A stretch of DNA of 64,000 nt from Burkholderia sp. IMCC1007. Lineage in GTDB: Bacteria > Pseudomonadota > Gammaproteobacteria > Burkholderiales > Burkholderiaceae. Under the pieces are notes generated by a model. The model was given only the letters and a program-made list of their open reading frames with translations. It searched no databases and had not been told where the DNA came from. Shown piece after piece: positions 1 to 9,141 of the stretch. How positions within the stretch are numbered: position 1 is the stretch's first letter; the number at the start of each line of letters is the position of its first letter. The stretch spans positions 61,907 to 125,906 of the forward strand of contig NZ_JAPVQY010000016.1 of assembly GCF_027257875.1 (NCBI RefSeq), read 5' to 3'. The position numbers and the translations under genes are program-made.

Positions 1-637
1 GATCCGAGTCGAGCTGGCGCAGTTCGAAGTAGTTCTGCGCGACGTCCGCCTGCAGCGCGAGCTGCACCGAGCGGAACAGCGCTTCGCTCTGCGCCTGGTC
101 GGCACGCGACGCCTCGACGTTGCGGCCCACGCGACCGAACAGGTCGGCTTCGTACGACACCGTGCCCTGCGCGCGCCACAGCGTCGCGGTGGTCGGGCCG
201 GTGCCCTGCGGCTGGAACTGCGACGCCGACGACAGCCCCTCGCGCGTCGGCCCGAACCCGGCGCCGATCTGCGGAAACCACTGCGAGCGCGCGGTGCGGG
301 TCGCCGCGCGCGCTTCCTCGACGCGCGCCGCCGCCGCCTTCAGGTTCTGGTTCGCGGCGAGCGCCTGCGTCTCGAGCGAATCGAGCACCGGGTCGCCGAA
401 CACCTTCCACCATTCGCCGCGATGCTCGCCGTCCGCGGGTTCCGCGGTCTTCCACGTGCCGGCCTGTTCACCGGCCGCGAGCGTCGGCGCTTCCTTGAAC
501 GCCGCGGGCGTCGACACGTCGGGGCGCTTGTAGTCAGGCCCCACCGCGCACGCGGCGAGCAGCGTCGCGAGCAGGGTGCTCGCGGCCGCCACCTTCGCGA
601 AACGCATCAGGCCATTCGAGTTGTGCATGTTGTCCAT
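1..637 (-). CDS. opcM: Outer-membrane efflux lipoprotein OpcM/OprM (partial, 3' end outside window)
   Basis: Outer-membrane channel of a tripartite RND pump; the N-terminal 212 residues are visible and the gene runs off the left edge. The product starts MDNMHNSNGLMRF and has a lipoprotein signal with lipobox Cys at about residue 30 (LLAACAVGPDYKRP), the standard start of NodT/OprM-family channels. The text that follows (EWWKVFGDPVLDSLETQAL, then ANQNLKAAAARVEEARA) is the first coiled-coil repeat of that family. The chosen ATG has GAGGG a few bases upstream. It starts only 10 bases after the ceoB stop, so it is the last gene of the llpE-ceoA-ceoB-opcM operon. The ceo locus of B. cenocepacia is known to export chloramphenicol, trimethoprim and fluoroquinolones; identity with it is inferred from order and sequence. 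Confidence 0.92.
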   Translation of the reverse strand, partial: MDNMHNSNGLMRFAKVAAASTLLATLLAACAVGPDYKRPDVSTPAAFKEAPTLAAGEQAGTWKTAEPADGEHRGEWWKVFGDPVLDSLETQALAANQNLKAAAARVEEARAATRTARSQWFPQIGAGFGPTREGLSSASQFQPQGTGPTTATLWRAQGTVSYEADLFGRVGRNVEASRADQAQSEALFRSVQLALQADVAQNYFELRQLDSD

Positions 638-647
638 CTTGTTTCCC

Positions 648-3600
648 TCAAGCATCGGAAGCCGACGCACCCGACGGCGGCACGCCGTAACCCGCCGAGT
701 CCTTGCCCGCGACATGGATCTTGCCGCCCGCGAGCGTACGCAGCACGACGTAGAACACCGGCGTCAGCATCAGCCCGAACAGCGTCACGCCTAGCATCCC
801 GAAGAACACCGCGACACCCATCGCATGGCGCATTTCCGAACCGGCGCCGGTCGACGTGACGAGCGGCACGACGCCCATGATGAAAGCGATCGACGTCATC
901 AGGATCGGGCGCAACCGCAGCCGGCTCGCCTCGATCGCGGCCTCGAGCGGCGTCCTGCCGTCGTGTTCGAGCTCGCGCGCGAATTCGACGATCAGGATCG
1001 CGTTCTTCGCCGACAGCCCCACCAGCACCATCAGGCCGATCTGCGTGAAGATGTTGTTGTCGCCCTGCGTGAGCCACACGCCCGTCAGCGCCGACAGAAT
1101 GCTCATCGGCACGATCAGGATCACCGCGAGCGGCAGCGTCAGGCTTTCATACAGCGCGGCGAGCACGAGGAACACGAGCAGCACGCTGATCGGGAACACG
1201 TACATCGCCGAATCGCCCGCGAGGATCTGCTGGTACGTGAGGTCGGTCCACTCGAAGCGCACGCCGCGCGGCAGCGTCTCGTGCGCGATGCGCTCGACCG
1301 CAGCCTGCGCCTGCCCCGACGAGAAGCCGGGCGCCGGGCCGCCGTTGATGTCGGCCGCCGTGTAGCCGTTGTAGCGCACGACCATTTCCGGGCCGAACGT
1401 CGGCGTCACCGTCACCAGCGACGACAGCGGCACCATCTCGCCCTTGTCGTTGCGCGTCTTCAGTTGCAGGATGTCGTCCGCGCGCTGGCGGAACGGCGCG
1501 TCGGCCTGCACGCGCACCTGGTACACGCGCCCGAAGCGGTTGAAGTCGTTCACGTACAGCGAACCGAGATACACCTGCATCGTGTTGAACACGTCGGTGA
1601 CCGGCACGCCGAGCTGCTTCGCCTTCACGCGGTCGAGATCGACGTTGAGCTGCGGCACGTTGATCTGGTAGCTCGTGAACAGCGGGCCGAGTTCAGGCGC
1701 CTGCTGCGCGCGCTTGATGAAGTCGTTGGTCGCATCCGACAGCTTCGCGTAACCGACCGCGCCGCGATCCTCGATCTGCATCTTGAACCCGCCGAGCGTA
1801 CCGAGGCCGAGCACCGGCGGCGGCGGGAACACCGCGACGAACGAATCCTTGATCGCACCGTACTGCTGGTTCAGCGCACCGGCGATCGCACCCGCCGACA
1901 GCGCCTTGCCGTGCCGCTCCGAGAACGGCTTCAGCGTGACGAACACGATGCCCGCGCTCGAGCTGTTGGTGAAGCCGTTCACCGACAGCCCCGGGAACGC
2001 GACCGCGCTCTCGACGCCCGGCTGCTTCAGCGCGATCGAGCCCATGTCGCGGATCACCTTCTCGGTGCGGTCGAGCGATGCACCGTTCGGCAGCTGCGCG
2101 AACGCGATCAGGTATTCCTTGTCCTGCGCGGGCACGAAGCCGCCCGGCACGACCTTCGACACGAGCACGGTCGCCCCCACCAGCACGAGGTACACGCCGA
2201 GCATCAGCGTCTTGCGCGACAGCACGCCGCGCACGCCGCGGCCGTAATTCTCCGCGCCGCGATGGAACACCTTGTTGAAGCCGCGGAAGAAGCCGCCGAG
2301 CACGCGGTTCATCACGCGCGTGAGCCAGTCTTCCTTGTCGCCGTGACCCTTCAGCAGGATCGCGGACAACGCCGGCGACAGCGTCAGCGAGTTGAACGCC
2401 GAGATCACCGTCGAGATCGCGATGGTCATCGCGAACTGCTTGTAGAACTGGCCGGTCAGGCCCGACATGAACGCGAGCGGCACGAACACGGCGACGAGCG
2501 TCAGCGCGATCGCGATGATCGGCCCGCTCACTTCCTGCATCGCCTTGTAGGTCGCCTGCCGCGCGTTCATCCCGCTCTCGATGTTGCGCTCGACGTTCTC
2601 GACGACGACGATCGCATCGTCGACCACGATCCCGATCGCGAGCACCATCCCGAACAACGACAGCGCGTTGATCGAATACCCGAACGCGAGCAGCAGCGAG
2701 AACGTGCCGATGATCGACACCGGCACCGCGATCAGCGGAATCAGCGACGCTCGCCAGGTCTGCAGGAACACGATCACGACGATCACGACCAGCGCGATCG
2801 CTTCGAGCAGCGTGTGCACGACGGCCTTGATCGACGAGCGCACGAACTGCGTCGGGTCATAGACGATCTTGTAGTCGACGCCCGCCGGCATGTCCTGCTT
2901 CAGCTCGGCCATCGTCTTGCGCACTTCGTCCGAGATCTGCAGCGAGTTCGCGCCCGGCGACTGGTTGATCGCCATCGCGACGGCCGGCTTGTTGTCGAGC
3001 AGCGAGCGCAGCCCGTACTCGGATGCGTCGAGCTCGATCCGCGCGATGTCGCGCAGGTGCGTGACGCCGCCGTCCGGCGTCGTCTTCACGACGATGTCGC
3101 CGAATTCGTCTTCCGTCTGCAGACGGCCGCGCGCGTTCACCGACAGCTGCAGCGGCGTGCCGGGCAGCGACGGCGACGCACCGATCACGCCGGCCGCGAC
3201 CTGCACGTTCTGCTCGCGGATCGCCTGCACGACGTCCTCGGCCGACAGCCCGCGCTGCGCGACCTTCTGCGGATCGAGCCACACGCGCATCGCGTAGTCG
3301 CCCGAACCCCACAGCTGCACCTGGCCGACGCCCTGGATCCGCGACAGGCGATCCTTCACGTTGATCAGCGCGTAGTTGCGCAGGTAGGTCATGTCGTAGC
3401 GGTTGTCCGGCGAGATCAGGTGGACCACCATCGTCAGCGTCGGCGAGCTCTTCACCGTCGTGATGCCGAGCCGCTGCACGTCTTCCGGCAGGCGCGGCAG
3501 CGCCTGGTTCACGCGGTTCTGCACGAGCTGCGTGGCCTTGTCCGGATCGGTGCCGAGCTTGAACGTGACGGTGATCGTCATGTTGCCGTCGCTGTTCGCC

Positions 3601-3848
3601 TGCGACTGCATGTACAGCATGTCCTCGACGCCGTTGATCTGCTCTTCCAGCGGCGACGCGACCGTCTCGGCGATCACTTTCGGGTTCGCGCCCGGGTACT
3701 GCGCCTTCACGATCACGGAAGGCGGCACGACTTCCGGATATTCCGAAATCGGAAGCAGGAACATCGCGATCACCCCGCCAAGCAGGATGATCACCGATAG
3801 GACTCCTGCAAAGATCGGCCGGTCGATAAAGAATTTGGAGATGTTCAT
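648..3848 (-). CDS. ceoB: RND multidrug efflux pump inner-membrane transporter CeoB (HAE1 family)
   Basis: Proton-driven inner-membrane pump, 1066 residues, the normal length for AcrB/MexF proteins. It opens with MNISKFFIDRPIFAGVLSV and the SEYPEVVPPSV segment typical of MexF/CeoB. Transmembrane helix 4 carries the proton-relay Asp pair (GIVVDDAIVVVENVER, about residue 405) and the partner Lys lies in GLSAKNAILIVEFA near residue 945. Two large periplasmic loops separate TM1-2 and TM7-8. The open frame extends upstream to 3959, but the family start is at 3848, and the longer version would overlap ceoA. It lies 46 bases after ceoA and 10 before opcM. Assignment to CeoB rather than another MexF homologue rests on the neighbouring llpE, ceoA and ceoR. 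Confidence 0.95.
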   Translation of the reverse strand: MNISKFFIDRPIFAGVLSVIILLGGVIAMFLLPISEYPEVVPPSVIVKAQYPGANPKVIAETVASPLEEQINGVEDMLYMQSQANSDGNMTITVTFKLGTDPDKATQLVQNRVNQALPRLPEDVQRLGITTVKSSPTLTMVVHLISPDNRYDMTYLRNYALINVKDRLSRIQGVGQVQLWGSGDYAMRVWLDPQKVAQRGLSAEDVVQAIREQNVQVAAGVIGASPSLPGTPLQLSVNARGRLQTEDEFGDIVVKTTPDGGVTHLRDIARIELDASEYGLRSLLDNKPAVAMAINQSPGANSLQISDEVRKTMAELKQDMPAGVDYKIVYDPTQFVRSSIKAVVHTLLEAIALVVIVVIVFLQTWRASLIPLIAVPVSIIGTFSLLLAFGYSINALSLFGMVLAIGIVVDDAIVVVENVERNIESGMNARQATYKAMQEVSGPIIAIALTLVAVFVPLAFMSGLTGQFYKQFAMTIAISTVISAFNSLTLSPALSAILLKGHGDKEDWLTRVMNRVLGGFFRGFNKVFHRGAENYGRGVRGVLSRKTLMLGVYLVLVGATVLVSKVVPGGFVPAQDKEYLIAFAQLPNGASLDRTEKVIRDMGSIALKQPGVESAVAFPGLSVNGFTNSSSAGIVFVTLKPFSERHGKALSAGAIAGALNQQYGAIKDSFVAVFPPPPVLGLGTLGGFKMQIEDRGAVGYAKLSDATNDFIKRAQQAPELGPLFTSYQINVPQLNVDLDRVKAKQLGVPVTDVFNTMQVYLGSLYVNDFNRFGRVYQVRVQADAPFRQRADDILQLKTRNDKGEMVPLSSLVTVTPTFGPEMVVRYNGYTAADINGGPAPGFSSGQAQAAVERIAHETLPRGVRFEWTDLTYQQILAGDSAMYVFPISVLLVFLVLAALYESLTLPLAVILIVPMSILSALTGVWLTQGDNNIFTQIGLMVLVGLSAKNAILIVEFARELEHDGRTPLEAAIEASRLRLRPILMTSIAFIMGVVPLVTSTGAGSEMRHAMGVAVFFGMLGVTLFGLMLTPVFYVVLRTLAGGKIHVAGKDSAGYGVPPSGASASDA

Positions 3849-3894
3849 GGGTTGCTCTGTCTGGTTGAACGCGGAAAACGTAGCGGCGTGCCGC

Positions 3895-5112
3895 TTACGA
3901 ATCCGCCTTCGCCGGTGCGGCCGGTTTCGCGTTGTTCGCGAGCGGCGCGGACGGCGCATCGCCGCCCGTCATCGGGACCATGTGCGGCTTCACCTGTGCG
4001 CCGGGGCGCACGCGCTGCGTGCCGTTCACGATTACGCGGTCGCCGGCCGACAAGCCGCTCACGATCACGCGCCGGTTGCCGTGCTGGTTGCCTTGCTGCA
4101 CTTCGCGGTACGACACGCGGCCCTGCTGGTCGACGACGAACACGAACTTCTTGTCCTGGTCGGTGTTGATCGCCGCGTCGTCGACGAGCAGCGCCTCGTG
4201 CGGCGCGCTGCCGCCGACCTTCACGCGTGCGTACAGGCCCGGGACGAGCGTGCCGTCCGCGTTGTCGAAGCGTGCGCGCACGCGGATCGTGCCGGACGAC
4301 GTATCGAGCCGGTTGTCGACCGAATCGATCTCGCCGCTGCGCGAGTAGCCGGATTCGTTCGCGAGGCCGAGCTCGACCGGCACCTTGCGGCCGCTGCGCG
4401 CGCCGTTGATGTATTGCAGGTAGGTCTGTTCGTCCGCGTCGAACGATGCGTAGATCGGCGACACCGACACCAGCGTCGTCAGCGGCGCGGCCGACGCGCC
4501 GGCCGACACGACGTTGCCGAGCGTGATTTCCGCCCGCGACACGCGCCCCGACACCGGCGCGGTGATGCGCGTATAGCCGAGGTTGATGCGCGCCGTTTCC
4601 AGCGCGGCTTCGGCGGCCTTCAGGTTCGCGTTCGCTTCGCGCGCGGCGTTCTGCTTCTCGTCGTAGTCGCGCTTCGCGATCGCGTTGTCGCCGATCAGCC
4701 GCTGCGCGCGCTGCCAGTCGCTCTGCGCGTAGCCGTTGCGCGCCTGCGCGGCCGCGAGCTGCGCGGCGGCGCGATCGACTTCCGCCTGGTACGGGCGCGG
4801 ATCGATCACGAACAGCACGTCGCCCTTCTTCACGAGCGCGCCGTCCTTGAAGTTCACTGCGACGATCGTGCCCGACACCTGCGGGCGCACGTCGACTTTC
4901 TCGACCGCTTCGAGACGGCCCGAATAGCTTTGCCAGTCGGTGACGGTCTGCGGCACGACGGTCGCGACGTCGACTTCGGGCAGCGGCGCCGCCGCTTTTT
5001 CGGGCGCGTTGGCGTTCACGCGCATCGCGCCGAACGTGCCGAGACCGACGACGGCGAGCGTCACGATCGCCGCGGTCGCGATTCGGGAACGGGAGGTACG
5101 TAGGATGGCCAT
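3895..5112 (-). CDS. ceoA: RND efflux periplasmic adaptor CeoA
   Basis: Membrane-fusion subunit joining CeoB to OpcM in the periplasm, 405 residues. It has an N-terminal membrane anchor/signal (about residues 10-30, no lipobox Cys, so probably not lipidated). Next come the biotinyl-lipoyl half motif (SGRLEAVEKVDVRPQVSGT), an alpha-helical hairpin rich in Ala/Gln (about 105-165), the second lipoyl half (TRITAPVSGRVSRAEITLGN) and a beta-barrel domain. The C-terminus is an Ala/Pro-rich tail. It is the second gene of the operon, 31 bases after llpE. HlyD/AcrA family membership is clear; the CeoA name follows from gene order. Confidence 0.94.
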   Translation of the reverse strand: MAILRTSRSRIATAAIVTLAVVGLGTFGAMRVNANAPEKAAAPLPEVDVATVVPQTVTDWQSYSGRLEAVEKVDVRPQVSGTIVAVNFKDGALVKKGDVLFVIDPRPYQAEVDRAAAQLAAAQARNGYAQSDWQRAQRLIGDNAIAKRDYDEKQNAAREANANLKAAEAALETARINLGYTRITAPVSGRVSRAEITLGNVVSAGASAAPLTTLVSVSPIYASFDADEQTYLQYINGARSGRKVPVELGLANESGYSRSGEIDSVDNRLDTSSGTIRVRARFDNADGTLVPGLYARVKVGGSAPHEALLVDDAAINTDQDKKFVFVVDQQGRVSYREVQQGNQHGNRRVIVSGLSAGDRVIVNGTQRVRPGAQVKPHMVPMTGGDAPSAPLANNAKPAAPAKADS

Positions 5113-5143
5113 GTGGATCTCCAGTAAGCGTGGATTGGTCTGG

Positions 5144-6004
5144 TTATTCGGAACGGTTCGGCTGGCGCACTTGGAAGCGGCACTGGAAGAAGCGCACGGC
5201 TTCCTCCAGCGCGGCTTCGTGCGTCGCGAGCGCCGCGTGGGTGACGTCCGGATAGCGGATCACCTGCGTGAGCACGCCCGATGAAATCAGGCAGCCCGCA
5301 TATTTCTCCGCTTCGACGTGCAGCACGTCGTTCTGCGCGGTGACGACCAGTGTTGGCGGCAGGCCCGCGAGGCGCACCGATTCGAGCGGCGCCGCGTACG
5401 GATGCATGCGCTGCGCCGCCTGCGGCAGATACGCGCGATAACAGGCCGCGCATTCGCGCGCGGTGATGTCGGACGCGAGACGTTCGGCGTCGCCGATGCG
5501 CGTCATGCTCGGATCGAGCATCGGCCCGAACAGCGCCTGCGCGGCGATCGACACTTCGCCGCGATCGCGTGCGATGAATGCCAGACAGTTCGCGAGCTGG
5601 CCGCCCGCGTCATGCCCCGCGACCCCGATCTTCTTCGGATTGCCGCCGAACGCGCGGGCACGCGTCGCGGCCCACACGGCGGCGCGATACGCATCCTCCG
5701 GCGCGGCCGGAAAAGGAAACGCCGGCGCGAGCGAATAATCGACCGACACTACGAGAGCTGGTAAGCGTTCTGCTAAAAAACGCGCGGCGAAATCCGCGTC
5801 GTCGAGCGTGCCGCGCACGAAGCCGCCGCCGTGGAAATAAAGCACTACCGGCAATCCGGTCTTGTCGGCGCGCCGATAGAGGCGCAGCACGATGTCCTGC
5901 GCGTAGCCGGGGATTTCCACCTCCGCGACCGTCAGTGCCCCGCCGGCTCTGGCTTCGGCGGGCAATGCGGCTTGCAGGAATTTGCTGAATTCAGAAGCGT
6001 CCAT
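5144..6004 (-). CDS. llpE: Lipase-like alpha/beta hydrolase LlpE of the ceo efflux operon
   Basis: Alpha/beta-hydrolase-3 (HSL-type) protein of 286 residues from MDASEFSKFLQAALP. An upstream GTG at 6085 would add 27 residues that do not look like the family; neither start has a strong ribosome-binding site. The oxyanion motif HGGG is present (VLYFHGGGFVRG). The nucleophile elbow reads GVAGHDAGGQLA, where related hydrolases have G-D-S-A-G-G, so Asp replaces the expected Ser. An acid residue (VVTAQNDVLHVEA) and a His (VTHAALATHEAAL) remain. It is first in the pump operon, 31 bases before ceoA. A gene named llpE in this position is known from the salicylate-inducible ceo operon; its substrate is unknown. 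Confidence 0.85.
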   Translation of the reverse strand: MDASEFSKFLQAALPAEARAGGALTVAEVEIPGYAQDIVLRLYRRADKTGLPVVLYFHGGGFVRGTLDDADFAARFLAERLPALVVSVDYSLAPAFPFPAAPEDAYRAAVWAATRARAFGGNPKKIGVAGHDAGGQLANCLAFIARDRGEVSIAAQALFGPMLDPSMTRIGDAERLASDITARECAACYRAYLPQAAQRMHPYAAPLESVRLAGLPPTLVVTAQNDVLHVEAEKYAGCLISSGVLTQVIRYPDVTHAALATHEAALEEAVRFFQCRFQVRQPNRSE

Positions 6005-6109
6005 GACGATGCGGCATCCATTTCGAGATGGAACGAATTCTGAGTCCGGCAGACATCGGGATAAATGCCTATAATCCGGCAACACAATTCAACGCCCCCG
6101 AACAATCCC

Positions 6110-6147
6110 AGGCTGCGTCGCCTACAAAGCGGCGCAGCCTCTTTGTT
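6110..6147 (+). terminator. Terminator-like hairpin in the ceoR leader
   Basis: AGGCTGCGTCGC (6110-6121) pairs with GCGGCGCAGCCT (6129-6140), with one G-U pair and a 7-base loop, and is followed by CTTTGTT. It lies between a TATAAT (6070-6075, plus strand) and the ceoR start at 6178. It could attenuate ceoR transcription or merely be a structured leader. No good -35 box precedes the TATAAT. Confidence 0.5.
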
Positions 6148-6177
6148 CCTGAGGCTCATTAGATCGTGGAGGTTGTG

Positions 6178-7182
6178 ATGGACCGGCTTCAGGCCATGCA
6201 GGTGTTTACTCGCGTCGTCGATACAAGCAGCTTCACCAAGGCAGCAGAAACGCTCAGCCTGCCGCGGGCGTCCGTCACGACGATCATCCAGAATCTCGAA
6301 GCCTTCCTCGGCGTGCGTCTGATGCACCGGACCACGCGCCGGCTGTCGCTGACGCCGGACGGCGCCGCGTACTACGAGCGATGCGTGCGGATCCTCGCCG
6401 ATGTCGAGGAAACCGAAGCAAGCTTCCAGGCCAACAACCGGAAGCCGCACGGAAAGTTGCGTATCGACATGCCGGGCTCGATCGGGCGGCTGCTCGTGAT
6501 CCCGTCGCTGTGCGAATTCCATACGCGCTATCCGGACATCGATCTGCAGCTCGGCCTGTCGGATCGTCCGGTCGATCTGCTGCAGGAAGGCGTCGACTGC
6601 GTGATCCGCGTCGGCGCGCTGCAGGATTCGTCGCTCGTCGCGCGCCGCGTTGGCCTGTTCGAATGCGTGACGGTCGCGTCGCCCGACTATCTCGAGCGCT
6701 ACGGCGAGCCGCAGACGATCGACGACCTGAGCCAGCACAAGGCCGTCAACTACTTCTCGAGCCGCACGGGCCGCACGATCGACTGGACGTTCCTGATCGA
6801 AGGCAAGGAAGTCGAGATGAAGATGGAGGGCATCGTGTCGGTGAACGACGCGGATGCGTACGTGACCTGCGGGATCGAGGGCTTCGGGCTGATCCAGCCG
6901 CCGCTCTTCATGGTTCTGCCGCACCTGCGCGAAGGCCGGCTCAAGGAAGTGCTGCCCGGCGTCAAGCCGCTGCCGATGCCGATCTCGGTCGTGTATCCGC
7001 ACAGCCGGCATCTGTCGCCGAAGGTGCGCGTGTTCGTCGACTGGATTGCCGAAGTGTTCGACCGCTGCCCGCTGCTGAGCGGCAAGGGCAGCCTCGATGC
7101 GACGTGCAGCAAGCGCACGTTCGAGGAAGCCGAGCGCGCGCCGATGCTCGATACGCCGGTCATCAACGAGTGGGTCGCGTAA
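6178..7182 (+). CDS. ceoR: LysR-family regulator CeoR
   Basis: DNA-binding regulator of the divergent efflux operon, 334 residues. The N-terminus MDRLQAMQVFTRVVDTSSF is a LysR winged helix-turn-helix (residues 1-60, recognition part KAAETLSLPRASVTTIIQNLE), followed by the effector-binding domain starting near residue 90. GGAGG at 6168-6172 sits 5 bases before the ATG and decides the start over a GTG at 6166. The tail is longer than usual (beyond residue 300), with SGKGSLDATCSKRTFEEAER. Divergence from llpE with about 173 bases between them is the standard LysR arrangement. Salicylate or chloramphenicol response is known for the ceo system, not read from this sequence. Confidence 0.9.
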   Translation: MDRLQAMQVFTRVVDTSSFTKAAETLSLPRASVTTIIQNLEAFLGVRLMHRTTRRLSLTPDGAAYYERCVRILADVEETEASFQANNRKPHGKLRIDMPGSIGRLLVIPSLCEFHTRYPDIDLQLGLSDRPVDLLQEGVDCVIRVGALQDSSLVARRVGLFECVTVASPDYLERYGEPQTIDDLSQHKAVNYFSSRTGRTIDWTFLIEGKEVEMKMEGIVSVNDADAYVTCGIEGFGLIQPPLFMVLPHLREGRLKEVLPGVKPLPMPISVVYPHSRHLSPKVRVFVDWIAEVFDRCPLLSGKGSLDATCSKRTFEEAERAPMLDTPVINEWVA

Positions 7183-7207
7183 TCGTCTGAAGCGCGGCCC
7201 GGCGCGG

Positions 7208-7749
7208 TCACTTCGGCCGCCAACCGCGAATGAACTCCGCGACCTGGCCCCGCCGCACGCCGCGGCCGGGCTGCGGCCCGCGCGCCAGCATCCGTGCACA
7301 CTCGCTGCGCTGCAGATTCACATGCCGCGCGCAATGGCGATCGACCGCCGCGATCTGCTCTTTCAGGAAGTCGATCGTGCGGACGATGCCGTCGCGCACG
7401 CTCCCGTGGCACCACGTCAATAGTTGATATTCCGCGATTTGCATGCGCATCAGCTGGCGGCGGCGCTGCACCAGCGCCTGCACATGCCGGAGTTGCAGAT
7501 CGGGCAGCGGCTCGACGAGACGCCCGCTACACGGATGCCGATCCAGCGCCTCGGCCAGCGCCACCAGCAGGCGCGCCCGCGTGCCCTTCGCTTCGAGCGG
7601 GCCGCCGGCTCGGCGCGGGATGCAGTCCCGCGCGTGATGCGGCCTGGTGATGGCCAGCGGCAATCCCAGCGCCTGCAGCACGCACGCCACCTCGCATTCG
7701 GACCCGCCGGCCGACTCCACCACGATGAGCGCCTTGTAAATCAACATGA
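7208..7749 (-). pseudogene. IS110-family transposase remnant (internal N-terminal portion)
   Basis: The 180-codon open frame from MLIYKALIVVESAGGSE matches the N-terminal DEDD domain of IS110 transposases: VVESAGGSECEVACVLQALGLPLAITRPHHARD, then AKGTRARLLVALAEAL, then LRHVQALVQRRRQLMRMQIAE and IVRTIDFLKEQIAAVDRH. The first catalytic Asp segment is missing upstream and the C-terminal Transposase_20 half is absent; after about residue 150 the sequence becomes unrelated Arg-rich text. No terminal inverted repeats were seen. It is a fossil of an insertion between ceoR and the response regulator. Confidence 0.65.
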
Positions 7750-8077
7750 CATGCTCCCCGAACCGCTCGTTTATGTCGTTGCGCCGACTCGCCGACACCA
7801 TGACCCAAGCGTAGTCGCGCGGCTCGCGCAGATTGACAACTTTTGTCAACAAAAACGCCTCTCCTGTTTTCCATCACTGCCGCAAAGTTGATCAATATCT
7901 CTAATTTCGTGGATGTCTTGCGTTCAAAATCGTTGACAATTTTTGCGACGCATCGATGCGAACATGGCAACACATTGCGTGACGCCGATCGCCGCGTTCC
8001 TGCGTCGACGTGTCCGTTCCCGGCTGGACGTTCGATATGTGCTGATCGTCACGATCGATATCGAAGGAGTACGTAAC
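7750..8077. promoter_or_regulatory. AT-richer intergenic region with repeated TTGACAA-type operator
   Basis: No gene is seen here. TTGACAA-CTT-TTGTCAA is a perfect 7+7 palindrome at 7833-7849. A second, half-conserved copy (TTGACAATTTTTGCGA) begins at 7933, exactly 100 bases further on, and ends with a TTGACA usable as a -35 element. These copies lie upstream of the response regulator gene and may be its operator sites. Confidence 0.4.
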
Positions 8078-8759
8078 ATGAACGTTCTCTATCTCGAGGA
8101 TGATCCCGCCTATGTCGAACTGATCACCTCGATACTGGAAACGTCCGGCTATCGCGTGCATGCGGTCAGCAATGGAAACCAGGCGATTCGTCATCTGGAG
8201 AGCTCGGTGGTCGATCTGCTGATTCTCGACTGGCGGGTGCCCGACATGTCCGGATTCGAAGTCCTCCAATGGACCCGCGAACGGATCGGGGGCCGTCTGC
8301 CGATCCTGTTCTTGACCCAACCCGCGCGACGATGAAGTCTTCTGGGCGATCAACGCGGGCGCCGACGACTACATGGTCAAGCCGATCAATCAATCCGAGC
8401 TGCTGGCGCGCGCCAACGCACTGCTCAGGCGCGCGTATCACGGCGGCGGCCGGCACGACGCGCTCAGGCTGGGCTGCTACCTGATCGACACGCGAACGCG
8501 AACCGTGCTGCTGCATGGCGCACCGATCAAGCTGACGCCGCGGGAATTCGATCTCGCCGTGCTGCTGTTCCGCAATCCGGACCGGATCATGCCGCGCGAC
8601 GCGCTGATTCGCTCGCTGTGGGGCCGCGACATGGCCGGCGTGTCGCGCAGCCTCGACACGCATATCTACCGGCTGCGCATGAAGCTCGCGCTGCAGCCGT
8701 CGAACGGCGTACGCCTCAGCGCGGTCTATACGCTGGGCTACCGGCTCGAAGCGATCTGA
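8078..8759 (+). pseudogene. OmpR-family response regulator interrupted by a one-base frameshift
   Basis: Two-component DNA-binding regulator split in two frames. The first part (from ATG 8078, AAGGAG at 8064-8069) carries the receiver domain: acidic pair EDD at the start and the phosphorylation-site Asp in DLLILDWRVPDMSG. After PILFLT the frame runs into a stop at 8333-8335. Removing one C in the 8316-8323 stretch (acccaaccc) restores TNPRDDEVFWAINAGADDYMVKP, including the conserved K of the receiver. The second part holds a complete winged-helix output domain (KLTPREFDLAVLLFRN, SRSLDTHIYRLRMKL, VYTLGYRLEAI). The repaired protein would be about 226 residues. No histidine kinase is adjacent. 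A sequencing error cannot be excluded. Confidence 0.8.
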
Positions 8760-9141
8760 CCCGCCGCCCACCATCGGGCGGCGTAGCCGGCCGTTCCCGC
8801 CGGCACGGCGCGCGATGAACGGCACGCGCGGCGGCATCCTGCCACCGTGCGCAAAGGACTATTGCTTTACTCGCACCGATCGGCGCGACGCGCTCCGTCC
8901 GATCTGCTATATCCGGCTCTCGGCGCCGCGGGGCAAGGCTGTGCGCATGTCCTCACTGCGCGTACGGATTCCGATTGTTCCTGTACAGCGACAATTCAAT
9001 TCGCGTCTGCCGCATTTATCGCGCCGGAACAGATACCTAGAGTAAACCCTGTCGCGCACCTGTTGCGCATGGAACAGCCCCGCTAGACGGGACCGGAGCA
9101 AGCGCTCGCGCGCCAACTCCGACCAACACAGGAGTTATGCC
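8760..9141. other. Intergenic region without recognised gene
   Basis: No credible coding frame. The only feature noticed is ATTGT-N12-ACAAT at 8974-8995, a loose inverted repeat about 150 bases before the DUF4148 gene, and GGAG at 9131-9134, which is that gene's ribosome-binding site. Confidence 0.4.

Noticed and set aside
825..3800. Very long open frame (991 codons) opposite ceoB
   Set aside because: Its text is His/Arg/Asp-rich shadow of the RND gene in a high-GC genome; no family resemblance and no ribosome-binding site.
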